Source: Saprospiraceae bacterium (lineage in GTDB: Bacteria; Bacteroidota; Bacteroidia; Chitinophagales; Saprospiraceae). From it: a DNA stretch of 21,743 bases. Shown in pieces: positions 8,550-17,074 of this stretch; the first letter of the stretch is position 1; every line of letters starts with the position of its first letter. The stretch is taken from positions 1-21,743 of the forward strand of contig SLDF01000203.1 of NCBI GenBank assembly GCA_007125435.1. The letters run 5' to 3'. A program made the translations under genes and the position numbers. The notes below the pieces were generated by a model. That model was not told the origin of the DNA. It worked only from the letters and a program-made list of their open reading frames with translations, and searched no databases.

Positions 8550-9332
8550 TTAGAATTGCACCCTTTGTTTAGTGTTTTTGGTACGCCATAGCTCTGGCGT
8601 AACTTGTACACCAATACTGGACATGGGTGAAGAAAAGTTTCTTGTGTTTAATTGTGAAAAAGAGGATGTGCGCTGTAAAGTGAAATATAGGCCGGGCGTA
8701 CCTACCCGAAACCCCCAGGTCGGTTCAAATAAATAGAATGGTGTGTTTAACCGTATGAACTCAATATCAGATAAATTGGCCTGAGGCTCTGATGAAATGA
8801 TCAATGCATCGTAAAAATCCAGACCTGCAACTCTTAATCCCGCAAAAAAATGGAAATATTTTGTAGGTACAGTAAAGGAAGCTTGAGCAAAAAACCTCCT
8901 CATGTTAAAATCTACCCATTCGCCGATACCTGTGCCTAGAAGTTGGTGATTAAACCCTTCGCCATATCCGGCATAGATCTCCCAATTGATTTTCTCTGTA
9001 GGTATATAGGTCCCTACACCAAAATTCCATATATGCCCATAGCTTCTATCATCTAGATCACTTGACAGAAAGTAAGAGTAATCAGCAATAATACCTAAGT
9101 TTTTTAGTGGGCTGTAACCTACATCAATGCCAAAACCATTAATACCATTACCTGAAAGTAGGCCCGCAGAAATAGCCATATCATGTTGATCGGTCAGGTT
9201 AGGAACTACTACCTGATTGGGCGCATAGAACTTTCGCGAGCAAGAAGACATAAGTAAAAATAAAAACAGCACCAACATGATGGTTGGCACTGCTTTTATC
9301 TTTATTTCATTAATAAAGAGGGTTGTATTCAT
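8550..9332 (-). CDS. Outer-membrane-type lipoprotein, predicted beta-barrel
   Basis: A 260-residue protein with a lipoprotein signal: two Lys residues (11 and 13), a hydrophobic run, then LMSSC with the modified Cys at 31. The later Met19 would remove the positive charges, so the first ATG is preferred. The mature part alternates hydrophobic and polar residues in aromatic-ended strands (GFGIDVGYSPL, LGIIADYSYFL, WNFGVGTYIP, INWEIYAGYGEG, FHFFAGLRVAG, PTWGFRVG, GLYFTLQR), the look of a small outer-membrane barrel; exact family not recognised. It begins 21 bases after the stop of the cytochrome c peroxidase gene on the same strand and is probably its operon partner. A role linked to the peroxidase is possible but not shown by sequence. 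Confidence 0.8.
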   Translation of the reverse strand: MNTTLFINEIKIKAVPTIMLVLFLFLLMSSCSRKFYAPNQVVVPNLTDQHDMAISAGLLSGNGINGFGIDVGYSPLKNLGIIADYSYFLSSDLDDRSYGHIWNFGVGTYIPTEKINWEIYAGYGEGFNHQLLGTGIGEWVDFNMRRFFAQASFTVPTKYFHFFAGLRVAGLDFYDALIISSEPQANLSDIEFIRLNTPFYLFEPTWGFRVGTPGLYFTLQRTSSFSQLNTRNFSSPMSSIGVQVTPELWRTKNTKQRVQF

Positions 9333-9353
9333 AATATTAATTGTGCTAGGACA

Positions 9354-10529
9354 TTAATTGATGAAAGGGTCACTGTATTTCTTATCAGAGATGAAACTCT
9401 CATCCGTCAATGTTTCGAAGAATGCAACTAATGCACCTTTTTCTTCATCGCTGAAGTTAAAGCGTTTTGGTTGATTACCATCCTTTAAATTGGAGCTTAA
9501 ATTGGCGTGGTTTTCAATTCCAAAGCTATAATGATCTATAACATCCTCTAAGGTAGCAAATCTACCATCGTGCATATAAGGGTGTGTCAATGCAATATTC
9601 CTTAGTGTTGGCACTTTGAATACGCCCTCGTCACTAGCCATTCCTGTTACATTTCCTTTTCCTCTATCATTATCCATGATAGGTAATCCATTATGAGCCA
9701 TTAGTACAGTTGGCCTTGAAAAGTCTACGCCATGACATGATGCACAATTATTCACATAAAGCTCCTTACCTAAGTTTTCCATAGCGGTAAACCCTGAAAA
9801 TGGCTGGTTCATAGGTTTATTTTCCTGAGCTCTAACCTGATCGTATTTACTGTTGAAAGTTCCCATTGAGTTGATGAATTCAGCAAGTGCATCTAGAACA
9901 TTATCTTCAGATATCTTACCATTAGAAAATGCTTTTTTAAATAATACAGGATAAAATTCTTTTTCTTTCACTCGAGACACTACCTGTGACATGGTCATAC
10001 CCATTTCGTTCTCGTTAGCAAATGTCTCCTTGCATTGATCCATTACTGTGGCTGCTCTCTCGTCCCAGAAAAACTGAATGGCATTAGATCCAAATCTGTT
10101 CACACCGTAATAAGCTGCAAAATTGACAATAGCTCCAAGCGCCTGAGAGTTTCGCTGTGCTTTTCGACCTTCGATACCAGGACTCTTTACTTCGTTGTCT
10201 GCGAATGCCTTTTCTTGCAAGTGGCAAGAAGCACAAGAAATTGTTCTGTCTCTAGATAAGTCCTTATCATAGAATAGTACACGTCCTAGTGTCGCTCTAT
10301 CGTGATTGGCTACAAAGTTGGCAGCTACTCCAAAACCTCTCAAATGCTGAGGTAGAGTCACATCATAGTCATATGTACCTTGGAAAGGAATATCTAAGTG
10401 CTTTTCTAAGACTTTTAAATCATCTGGTGGGTAGTAAAAAACTTGATAATCTGGTGGCGCATCTCTCTCACAAGAGGAGAATACAATAATTACTAATAGT
10501 AGACTTAAAAAATAATTTAGCTGCTTCAT
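9354..10529 (-). CDS. Di-haem cytochrome c peroxidase (CCP/MauG family), lipoprotein
   Basis: A 391-residue periplasmic di-haem protein that in this family reduces hydrogen peroxide with electrons from small cytochromes, or oxidises other substrates as in MauG. Two haem-binding CxxCH motifs are present: CASCH at 99-103 and CASCH at 262-266. FFWDERA (153-159) is the family's conserved Trp region, and PYMHDGRFATLEDV (317-330) supplies the likely distal Met319. The N-terminus is a lipoprotein signal with FSSC (Cys20), so the enzyme is membrane-tethered rather than soluble. Length is near family norm. It is first in a two-gene minus-strand unit with the barrel lipoprotein downstream and has its own candidate promoter 47 bases upstream. 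Sequence alone does not separate true peroxidase from a MauG-like function. Confidence 0.93.
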   Translation of the reverse strand: MKQLNYFLSLLLVIIVFSSCERDAPPDYQVFYYPPDDLKVLEKHLDIPFQGTYDYDVTLPQHLRGFGVAANFVANHDRATLGRVLFYDKDLSRDRTISCASCHLQEKAFADNEVKSPGIEGRKAQRNSQALGAIVNFAAYYGVNRFGSNAIQFFWDERAATVMDQCKETFANENEMGMTMSQVVSRVKEKEFYPVLFKKAFSNGKISEDNVLDALAEFINSMGTFNSKYDQVRAQENKPMNQPFSGFTAMENLGKELYVNNCASCHGVDFSRPTVLMAHNGLPIMDNDRGKGNVTGMASDEGVFKVPTLRNIALTHPYMHDGRFATLEDVIDHYSFGIENHANLSSNLKDGNQPKRFNFSDEEKGALVAFFETLTDESFISDKKYSDPFIN

Positions 10530-10575
10530 AATCTATTGATTTTGTGAATAGTGCGTTTTCTCATGTTTATAATGT

Positions 10576-10608
10576 CAAATTTAAGTAAAAAATTGTTGCA
10601 AAAATCAA
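10576..10608 (-). promoter_or_regulatory. Candidate promoter of the peroxidase gene
   Basis: On the minus strand TAAATTTG (10583-10576) matches the -7 pattern TAnnTTTG exactly. A TTG at 10608-10606 lies 22 bases further upstream; a nearer TTTTTG gives a spacing of 15. The region is AT-rich, so chance matches are possible. The box is 47 bases upstream of the ATG. Confidence 0.45.
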
Positions 10609-10825
10609 TTAAAAACACAATTAACATATTTTTTTTTGAGTAATATCAATAAAGAGTTTTTTAGTAGAGTGTAAAAACTGTACCGTATATTCCATAAATC
10701 TGCATGAGTTTGTCAATTAAAATGTAATGGCTGTATCAAAATAACTACAACACTATTATACAAATTTAGAGACTATTTTATAAAACTTCTTTCCTCTTAA
10801 AAGCATCAGCGATGTGTAGTGGGTC

Positions 10826-10918
10826 ACGAGAGCATGCGAGTGAGTCCGCAGGACCGAGCGAATAGCGAGCCCCGAAACGTAGCGACCCGACGACGGCAGG
10901 AGGAGGGTGATGCCCAAA
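10826..10918. repeat. Longer copy of the dispersed GC-rich repeat
   Basis: A GC-rich block in AT-rich intergenic DNA. It contains GAGTCCGCAGGACCGAGCGA, then CCCCGAAACGTAGCGACC, then the 37 bases (10882-10918) also found at 181-217 with two mismatches. On the opposite strand it reads GGGCATCACCC... then a TCGGG and GCTCGCTA...CGCT series, which resembles the opening of the element at 16591 (GGGCGTGCCCC, GGTCGGGCTATCCGCT). The remaining bases of the 10530-10974 gap hold no gene; an open frame across the repeat looks spurious. Confidence 0.75.
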
Positions 10919-10974
10919 AAAATACTATCTGAGGCCCAAAAATCATGCAAGACATTTGCCCTACGAGAATGATC

Positions 10975-11892
10975 TTAAATTTTATTTTTGACTAAGTGCT
11001 GATAGGCGAGTCTCAGGTCCGGGTAATCCCACTTAAATCCTGTCTCAGCCACTTTTTTTACTGAAAGTCGTACACTGGTCAATACGGTTTCTGCCATATC
11101 TCCAAGACCTAGCCTCATGGCAAAAGCGGGTACAGGCGGCGTGACCCCAAACTTTCCCGCAGCATCTAACAATTCTCTCACAAAGGCCTTGTTTGTCAAA
11201 GGGTTAGGACTGGCAGCATTGTAGATACTATTCATGTCTTTATTTTCAAGCGCGTGAATAAAAAGCCGACACATATCATCAATATGAATCCAGGAATACC
11301 ACTGTTTTCCATTGCCAAAATAGGGCATCAACCCTATGGGCATGGTCATGGTCAACTTGGGAAGCGCCCCACCTTTTGTCGATAATACGATGCTTATCCG
11401 ATACTGAACGGTGCGGATATCGCTATCCCGCCAATTATTGACTGCGGCCTCCCATTGCTCGCAGCTCTCGGGTAAAAAACCCTGATCTCCTTTTGGGTCT
11501 ACCTCAGTCATCCATTGGTCGCCACTCTCACCATAGTAGTTCATACCGCCCGCGCTTACATAAACTTGCGGCTTCTTGTCCTTTTTTAGGAAAGCTTGAA
11601 GCAAGACCTTATTGGCCTCTACCCTACTATTGGTGATGATTTTCTTGCGTTCCTCCGTCCATCGTGCATCAGCGACACCGGCGCCGGCGAGATTGATGAC
11701 GCCATCAGCCCACTCTATGGCTTTGTCTTCAACATGATTGTCTTTGATATCCCAAACAAAATATTGTACATCTTGATCATCATTCCTTTCCTGTCTCGAT
11801 AGTATGCCTATGTTGTAATCTCTGGCTTTTAAAAAGTGTAACAAACGACTTCCTATCATACCTGAACCGCCTGCGATTAAAATATTCTTCAT
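10975..11892 (-). CDS. TIGR01777-type NAD(P)-dependent epimerase/SDR family protein (YfcH/SDR39U1-like)
   Basis: A 305-residue cytoplasmic protein of the extended short-chain dehydrogenase/epimerase class. The N-terminal nucleotide-binding motif GxxGxxG is at 8-14 (GGSGMIG). NLAGAGVAD (67-75), ITNSRVEANKVL (86-97) and SAGGMNYYG (113-121) are the signature stretches of the TIGR01777 subfamily. The C-terminus (about 255-303, RLGLGDMAETVLTSVRLS, GFKWDYPDL) matches the DUF1731 tail. Length is normal for the family. The substrate is not established for this family, so no reaction is assigned. The gene stands alone, diverging from the ABC importer operon and separated from the peroxidase unit by a repeat-bearing gap. 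Confidence 0.92.
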   Translation of the reverse strand: MKNILIAGGSGMIGSRLLHFLKARDYNIGILSRQERNDDQDVQYFVWDIKDNHVEDKAIEWADGVINLAGAGVADARWTEERKKIITNSRVEANKVLLQAFLKKDKKPQVYVSAGGMNYYGESGDQWMTEVDPKGDQGFLPESCEQWEAAVNNWRDSDIRTVQYRISIVLSTKGGALPKLTMTMPIGLMPYFGNGKQWYSWIHIDDMCRLFIHALENKDMNSIYNAASPNPLTNKAFVRELLDAAGKFGVTPPVPAFAMRLGLGDMAETVLTSVRLSVKKVAETGFKWDYPDLRLAYQHLVKNKI

Positions 11893-12083
11893 ATATGTTT
11901 ATATTTGTAGAATTAACAGTTGATCGGCGTAAATGGTTAACTATGTGCTAATTTGGTGACTGACAGACTACTTTACAGATCAAAATGAGCATTGACATGT
12001 GTTGAACAGCGTGGCAATCAAAACAGGGTCGCAGTACTTATAATCAAATTTTCTCTAGTTGATTCTGACAAAAAAATAATAGA

Positions 12084-13820
12084 ATGAGGTATAGCTATTT
12101 TATCATCGGTATTTGTTTTGGATTTTTTCTAACAATTGCCGGCTGCGGAGAAAAGGAGGTCAAATTAGATACCATAGTGGTCAGAATAGCCGATGACCCT
12201 GACCGGCTTAATCCGGTCATAGCCCGAAGTTCCATAGCGTTGCAAATAACAAATAAGCTCTTCCAACCATTAGCTGAATTTGACCCTGAGACATTACTCC
12301 TAAGGCCTGTGCTCATGGACTCACTACCTGAAGCCATCCAAATAGACACCGGTCAATACGCCGGGTTTTATGGTGTCCCTGTCAGAATAAGAGATGAAGC
12401 AGCATGGAGAAATGGCTCTCCTATCACAGTGTCAGATATTGAATTTACTTTCAAATGCATCCTCCTATGTGAGTGGTATGAGTCCGGTGTGCCCGGCTTA
12501 TTTAATAATGTCGTGGCCATTGAGCGTACGGATAATGAAAAACAGTTCAACATCATCGTAAAAGACAATTCAATTTTCAGTATATACAGTCAGTTACTCC
12601 TACCTATCATGCCGGAATATTTCTACGATAAAAACGACATGACGCTTTCCATGTCTTTTAATGAAGCATTGAATGAAGGTAGCCCAAAGTGGCTAGAAAG
12701 CGAGCCCTCTCTTAAGACCTTCGTCGAAAGGTTTAATAGTATGCCATACTCCAGGCATGAAGTGAATGGCAGTGGACCTTACAGATTCAGAAGTTGGTCA
12801 GGAGGGCAACTCCTAACCATAGACCTTAAAAAGAACTATTGGGGTGATGCTACCGGCATTGGTTATTTATCAAGCCAAATGAGTCCATCTGTCCTGGCCT
12901 ACCGAATCATTCCTGATGAGCAAAGCGCCATCGAGTCACTGAAGGAAGGTTCAGTAGATATTGTTGGAGACTTCTCCCCTGACCAGTTTGCCAGATTACA
13001 AAAAGAAGAAGACGAGACTATAGCCTTGTATAGCCCTGATGTATTGCAATATTATTTCATCGGTATCAATCACAAACACGAAGTGCTAGAAGATAGAGCT
13101 ATAAGACAGGCGCTGGCTTACCTTTTGCCAATAGATGACATCATAGCTGAGTTATTTAACAATCTAGCCAGTCCACTGGCCGGACCTGTGCACCCGGCTA
13201 AGCCATATTATAATGAAGATCAGACACCATACCCCTATGATCCGGAAAAAGCTCTGGAAATCTTGACAGATGCCGGATGGGCTGATAGCGATGAGAATGG
13301 CATACTCGATAAAACATTAGAAAATGGCGAGCAAATCGAGCTTTCCTTAGAGATAACAACCTCTCAGAGACCCCTTGGACAATCGCTTTCACTCATATTA
13401 CAAGATGAAGCTAAAGCCATAGGTGTGGACATATCCATTGATGTCGTAGACAACCCTACATTACTGCAAAAAGTAACTGAGCGCACTTTCCATTTGGCCA
13501 ATCTGGCCAGCAGATTCAATCCCGGATACGACGAAGTGTATTCTGGCTGGCATAGCAATTCTATCGATAACGGTAATAACATCATTGGATTTAGCCATCC
13601 TGAGGTAGATAGCTTAGTAGAATTAATCCACTCCAATAATGTTTCGCAAGAAGAGTTATTCGATTGGTATAGAGAATTTCAGGCCATCTTACACGAGGAA
13701 GTCCCAGTGTTATTCATCTGTGCCCCTAATGAAAGAGTAGCTGCTAAGGCTTCCATATCATTGCCGACTACCGCCATAAAACCCGGCTATCTCGAGCACC
13801 TTGCAAGAGGCAAAAAATAA
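12084..13820 (+). CDS. ABC importer substrate-binding lipoprotein, peptide type (SBP_bac_5)
   Basis: A 578-residue extracytoplasmic binding protein of the DppA/OppA class, delivering peptides or a similar solute to the permeases encoded next. It has a lipoprotein signal with TIAGC (Cys21). Family hallmarks are the DDPDRLNPV start, LFQPLAEFDPET, the WRNGSPITVSDIEFTFKCI stretch near residue 110, NGSGPYRFRSW near 230, the Asn/Gly-Val-Asp region SVDIVGDFSP, RAIRQALAYLLPIDDII, and YDPEKALEILTDAGW. Length is slightly above the usual 500-550 residues. The permease start follows 10 bases after its stop. A TATATTTG box on the plus strand at 11900-11907 could be a distant promoter but lacks a -33 partner. 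The ligand cannot be read from sequence. Confidence 0.92.
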   Translation: MRYSYFIIGICFGFFLTIAGCGEKEVKLDTIVVRIADDPDRLNPVIARSSIALQITNKLFQPLAEFDPETLLLRPVLMDSLPEAIQIDTGQYAGFYGVPVRIRDEAAWRNGSPITVSDIEFTFKCILLCEWYESGVPGLFNNVVAIERTDNEKQFNIIVKDNSIFSIYSQLLLPIMPEYFYDKNDMTLSMSFNEALNEGSPKWLESEPSLKTFVERFNSMPYSRHEVNGSGPYRFRSWSGGQLLTIDLKKNYWGDATGIGYLSSQMSPSVLAYRIIPDEQSAIESLKEGSVDIVGDFSPDQFARLQKEEDETIALYSPDVLQYYFIGINHKHEVLEDRAIRQALAYLLPIDDIIAELFNNLASPLAGPVHPAKPYYNEDQTPYPYDPEKALEILTDAGWADSDENGILDKTLENGEQIELSLEITTSQRPLGQSLSLILQDEAKAIGVDISIDVVDNPTLLQKVTERTFHLANLASRFNPGYDEVYSGWHSNSIDNGNNIIGFSHPEVDSLVELIHSNNVSQEELFDWYREFQAILHEEVPVLFICAPNERVAAKASISLPTTAIKPGYLEHLARGKK

Positions 13821-13830
13821 CATCCAATTC

Positions 13831-15231
13831 ATGAAAAGATATTGGTTAAATAGGCTGCTGTGGATATTTCCTTCCGTGTTCATCATAGTGGTTATTACCT
13901 TTATTTTAAGCAGGCTGACACCGGGAGATCCGATTCTTCTCTATATGGATAAAGGAGACAGGTCCCTTACAGACGTCCCGGGTCTTCAAGGCAAAGCAGA
14001 TTTTAAGTCCCGCTACCTGGCTACTGCTAGAAGGTACGACTTAGACTTACCTGTCTTTTACTTTAGTATCGTGCCCTCATCTCACCGCGCTCACCTTTAT
14101 GATGTAGAGCATTTTCTGACTAGCAAGCAAGCAAGAGCTATGACTACGATCTATGGGTCGGCGCAGCTCGTCGATGAATATCTCAACCAGAAATTACAGT
14201 TCTTATCAAGCGTCAATGACGAGCAGTTGACTCCGATCATTAAACATCAATTGTCAAAACTAGATACAGCCACGCAGATGGATGCCATGACATCCACACT
14301 TATGCATGAGGAAGTCATCACTGCTTTTCGAGACAACAACGATTACCTCGCTCTCCTACAAGCCCAAAACCAATTATCCTCACATGCCCTCAAGTGGTAT
14401 CATCTCATACCCCGAATCATGTGGCATGGCCCTGACAATCAATTTCACCGATGGATCAAAAACATACTCACCGGCCAATGGGGCATATCTATTATAGATG
14501 GACAGTCTGCCTCCTCCAAGATTTTCAGTGCATTGACATGGAGCATCCCTATGAACGCAGTTGCCTGGCTCATCATCATAGGTTTATCTATACTTATCGG
14601 TGTAAAAACTGCCGTACAAAAAGTGAGCACTGTGCTCAAAATCTTAGAAAACATACTCCTGACCATATATAGCATGCCATTGTTTTGGCTGGCTTCAGTA
14701 GCAGTCATCAACCTCACCGGAAGAGCAAGCTGGCAGATATTCCCTTCACCGGGAAGCAGTCGACACTTACTAGCGACCGGACTCGATCAATGGTGGGCCA
14801 CCATAGCTTTTTTGGCATTACCGATTATGGTCATGGTGCTTAATGCTACCGCCTCACTCAGTAGGCAATTAAAACATATGATCATCTCTGAGATAAGCAA
14901 ACCCTACATACAGGCGGCTTGGCTAAGAGGCATACCCAGAAAAACCTTAATGTGGCGATATGCACTACCCAATGCTCTAGCCCCTATGACAGTCTACATC
15001 AGCGGCATTATTCCTGCCTTGATTTCAGGCTCTGTGGTAATAGAAAATATTTTTAATATACCGGGCATAGGCAAGTTGGTCGTCAGTGCCATATATGCCC
15101 GAGACTGGCAAGTGGCATTTTTGGCATTTATGATGGCAGCTATTCTATCCGTCATCAGCATTGTCCTTGCAGATTATGCCTTATCGAGATTGTCTCCCAT
15201 CTCAGCCCGCACTCTAAATCGCTTAGAATGA
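13831..15231 (+). CDS. Peptide-type ABC importer permease, DppB-like, with enlarged periplasmic loop
   Basis: A 466-residue inner-membrane permease. The N-terminus (LLWIFPSVFIIVVITFILSRLTPGDP) is the classic first helix and signature of DppB/OppB proteins. The C-terminal half holds the remaining helices and the ATPase-contact EAA loop, QAAWLRG at 361-367 followed by LPNALAP, with its invariant Gly367 kept. Between them, residues of about 45-205 form a long soluble insert, making the protein over 100 residues longer than ordinary DppB. I start at the ATG at 13831, 10 bases after the binding-protein stop; a TTG at 13801 would add ten residues and overlap that gene. It pairs with the DppC-like protein downstream. 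Confidence 0.9.
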   Translation: MKRYWLNRLLWIFPSVFIIVVITFILSRLTPGDPILLYMDKGDRSLTDVPGLQGKADFKSRYLATARRYDLDLPVFYFSIVPSSHRAHLYDVEHFLTSKQARAMTTIYGSAQLVDEYLNQKLQFLSSVNDEQLTPIIKHQLSKLDTATQMDAMTSTLMHEEVITAFRDNNDYLALLQAQNQLSSHALKWYHLIPRIMWHGPDNQFHRWIKNILTGQWGISIIDGQSASSKIFSALTWSIPMNAVAWLIIIGLSILIGVKTAVQKVSTVLKILENILLTIYSMPLFWLASVAVINLTGRASWQIFPSPGSSRHLLATGLDQWWATIAFLALPIMVMVLNATASLSRQLKHMIISEISKPYIQAAWLRGIPRKTLMWRYALPNALAPMTVYISGIIPALISGSVVIENIFNIPGIGKLVVSAIYARDWQVAFLAFMMAAILSVISIVLADYALSRLSPISARTLNRLE

Positions 15232-15274
15232 ATATTATTATTCCAAAAACTTTAATACACCAACGACATACACT

Positions 15275-16474
15275 ATGAATAAAATCCGGTTTTCAAGTTT
15301 TAGTATCACCTTCAAGTTGGCTATTATCTGGCTGGCTGTACTGGTTGTACTTTGTCTCTTGAGGCCATTGATTAGTGGGAGTCAGCCTGTATATTGCAAA
15401 GATGCAGAAGGCATTACACATTGGCAGTTTGGTCAACAAAAGGCCAGGTCACCAGCCGACTGTCAGAAGGCCATCATGCCACCAATCCCCTTTGACCATC
15501 AGACCATTCGACTGACATCACGGCTCACACCTCCTATGACAAAAGACAAATCAGCTACAGATCAGTATCATATCTTAGGTACGGATGCACTTGGCCGGGA
15601 TGTCGCATCGGGTATGTTGTTTGGACTGCGACAGGCTCTCCTCATAGGGTTTGGCAGCATGGCTATGGCGATCATACTAGGTTATATCTTAGGTGTTCTA
15701 TCAGCCTGGTACGGTGACAAAAAACTTAGAATGACAAGACTCGGCTTATGGGTCAGATCCATATTGGGCATAGTGACCTTGACTCTATTCTTTTATTTTC
15801 TATCCATTAGTCGTCAACCCGGATTGTCACCCAATGCTTTATTATGGTCGATTGGCGTCATATCTATCCTGATCATTTTGGTTTTTATTTTAGTAAACAT
15901 TTGGGAATGGAAACAGCCCGTCAGCCATTTTGCGACATCCTTTCCAGTAGACAGCATCATCACACGCTTGATCGAGATATTCCAGTCCGTTCCGGCTTTA
16001 TTGATACTCATCGGATTGACTGCTATTTTCAAGTCGCATTCGGTATGGTCTCTGGCATTCATCATATTTCTCATTAGATGGCCGATCGTTTGCCGATTTG
16101 TAAGAGCCAGAGCAATGACATTGAGAGAAAAAGCATTCTTACAGCATGCCAGTCAAATCAATATGCCCATTCACCGCGTACTTTTCAGAGAAGTCTTTCC
16201 CCACACGCTAGACATATTGGTCCCTGTATTTGCTTTTGGCGTATCCACAGCGATCTTGCTAGAGGCGACATTGACCTTTCTAGGTCTTGGCCTTCCCCTG
16301 GAGCAAGTAAGCTGGGGCGGCTTGATCAGAGATGGTCGCCAGCATCCAGAGGCCTGGTGGCTTATTACCTTTCCCGGCGTCGCTTTGTCCTTGACCCTAC
16401 TATCCATGATTGTTATTGGAGAGGAGATACAACGTCGCTTCTCTGGCGAAGACAAAATGCCCCGAGTCCTATAA
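15275..16474 (+). CDS. Peptide-type ABC importer permease, DppC-like, with extra helices and degenerate EAA loop
   Basis: A 399-residue inner-membrane permease. HILGTDALGRDV (99-110) is the DppC/OppC signature before the permease domain. Between the usual helices lies an insert with two additional hydrophobic segments (about 162-179 and 188-210), and residues 35-95 form an extra periplasmic stretch. The EAA loop reads QHASQINMPIHRVLF from residue 290; Asn296 stands where Gly is normally invariant, which may indicate a specialised ATPase partner. C-terminal helices and LEATLTFLGLGLPLEQVSWG are typical. It starts 43 bases after the DppB-like gene and closes the operon. No DppD/DppF-type ATPase follows; repeats begin instead. 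Confidence 0.9.
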   Translation: MNKIRFSSFSITFKLAIIWLAVLVVLCLLRPLISGSQPVYCKDAEGITHWQFGQQKARSPADCQKAIMPPIPFDHQTIRLTSRLTPPMTKDKSATDQYHILGTDALGRDVASGMLFGLRQALLIGFGSMAMAIILGYILGVLSAWYGDKKLRMTRLGLWVRSILGIVTLTLFFYFLSISRQPGLSPNALLWSIGVISILIILVFILVNIWEWKQPVSHFATSFPVDSIITRLIEIFQSVPALLILIGLTAIFKSHSVWSLAFIIFLIRWPIVCRFVRARAMTLREKAFLQHASQINMPIHRVLFREVFPHTLDILVPVFAFGVSTAILLEATLTFLGLGLPLEQVSWGGLIRDGRQHPEAWWLITFPGVALSLTLLSMIVIGEEIQRRFSGEDKMPRVL

Positions 16475-16590
16475 CCTCAATTCTCATTGCCTATTCAGAC
16501 AGTATAATTAAGCACCACTGTATAGTCAACACAGATCAGCTTCCATTATCCATTGCCTTTAGTTTGATTTATCTCAAAGTATGGGATTTT

Positions 16591-16754
16591 GGGCGTGCCC
16601 CTTACTGTCGTGCGGGGTCGGGCTATCCGCTTGTATTCCTGGCTGTCTCATGGGCAGTCACTAGCTGCTCTGTGGCTTCCGCTGGTCGCCCCAGCCCAGC
16701 TGTTCCTGCTTTCCATTCGTCAGCCACTCATATCGCTGCTATCCCTCACGCGGG
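16591..16754. repeat. GC-rich dispersed intergenic element (GGGCGTGCCCC ... CCCTCACGCGGG)
   Basis: A GC-rich block that begins GGGCGTGCCCC, continues with GCGGGGTCGGGCTATCCGCT, and ends CCCTCACGCGGG. CCCC and GGGG flanking the first 12-base spacer can pair, as can CCC and GGG at the right end. Open frames run through it in more than one frame but have low-complexity, Ser/Ala/Leu-rich translations with no family likeness. From memory, sequences with this opening and closing are scattered in intergenic regions of many Bacteroidota; I know no established function. Confidence 0.6.
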
Positions 16755-16767
16755 AGAGAGTTATTAG

Positions 16768-16788
16768 CTTCAAGTTTCAAGCTTCAAG
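16768..16788 (+). repeat. 7-bp tandem, three copies of YTTCAAG
   Basis: CTTCAAG, TTTCAAG and CTTCAAG follow one another in exact 7-bp register just after the GC-rich element. No coding role is apparent. Confidence 0.75.
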
Positions 16789-16808
16789 CTGCTAATTAGA
16801 TGTATTTT

Positions 16809-16936
16809 GTTTACGCCTGAGTTCAGCATTCGCCTCACTCCGGCTGTTTATGCAAACGATCGGCTATCGCCACCGTTTGCTGTTTACGCTACAAGCACTC
16901 CGTGCTCTCCGCTGTTTATGCTTAAAGTAAGCTGAA
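16809..16936 (+). repeat. Four spaced GTTTAYGC repeats separated by small hairpins
   Basis: GTTTAYGC occurs at 16809, 16846, 16882 and 16914 (spacings 37, 36, 32), three of them extended to GCTGTTTAYGC. Each intervening sequence is different but self-complementary: CTGAgtTCAG in the first, CAAACG...CGTTTG in the second, AGCACtccGTGCT in the third, GCTTaaagtAAGC in the fourth. The size is CRISPR-like, but the repeat is only 8-11 bp and the spacers are palindromic, so this is not a CRISPR array. Confidence 0.65.
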
Positions 16937-17074
16937 GGCTTTCAAGTTCTATTTACATGAAAGCTCCTGACTAACAAATTGCCGAAAAATCTCCAACAAA
17001 AGCTCCGCTATAAACGCGAGCACAATGTAGCTAATACATTCTATGTTCTAACAAAAATAACATTGGCTCTCAGC

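Noticed and set aside
10756..10950. A 64-residue open frame on the minus strand
   Set aside because: It runs straight through the dispersed repeat at 10826-10918 and has no signal, domain or promoter of its own.
16078..16795. Long open frames overlapping the end of the DppC-like gene and the GC-rich element
   Set aside because: One is out of frame within a clear permease gene; the rest translate the dispersed element into low-complexity sequence.
16809..16936. CRISPR array
   Set aside because: Repeats are only 8-11 bp, spacers are palindromic and of varying length, and no cas gene is present.
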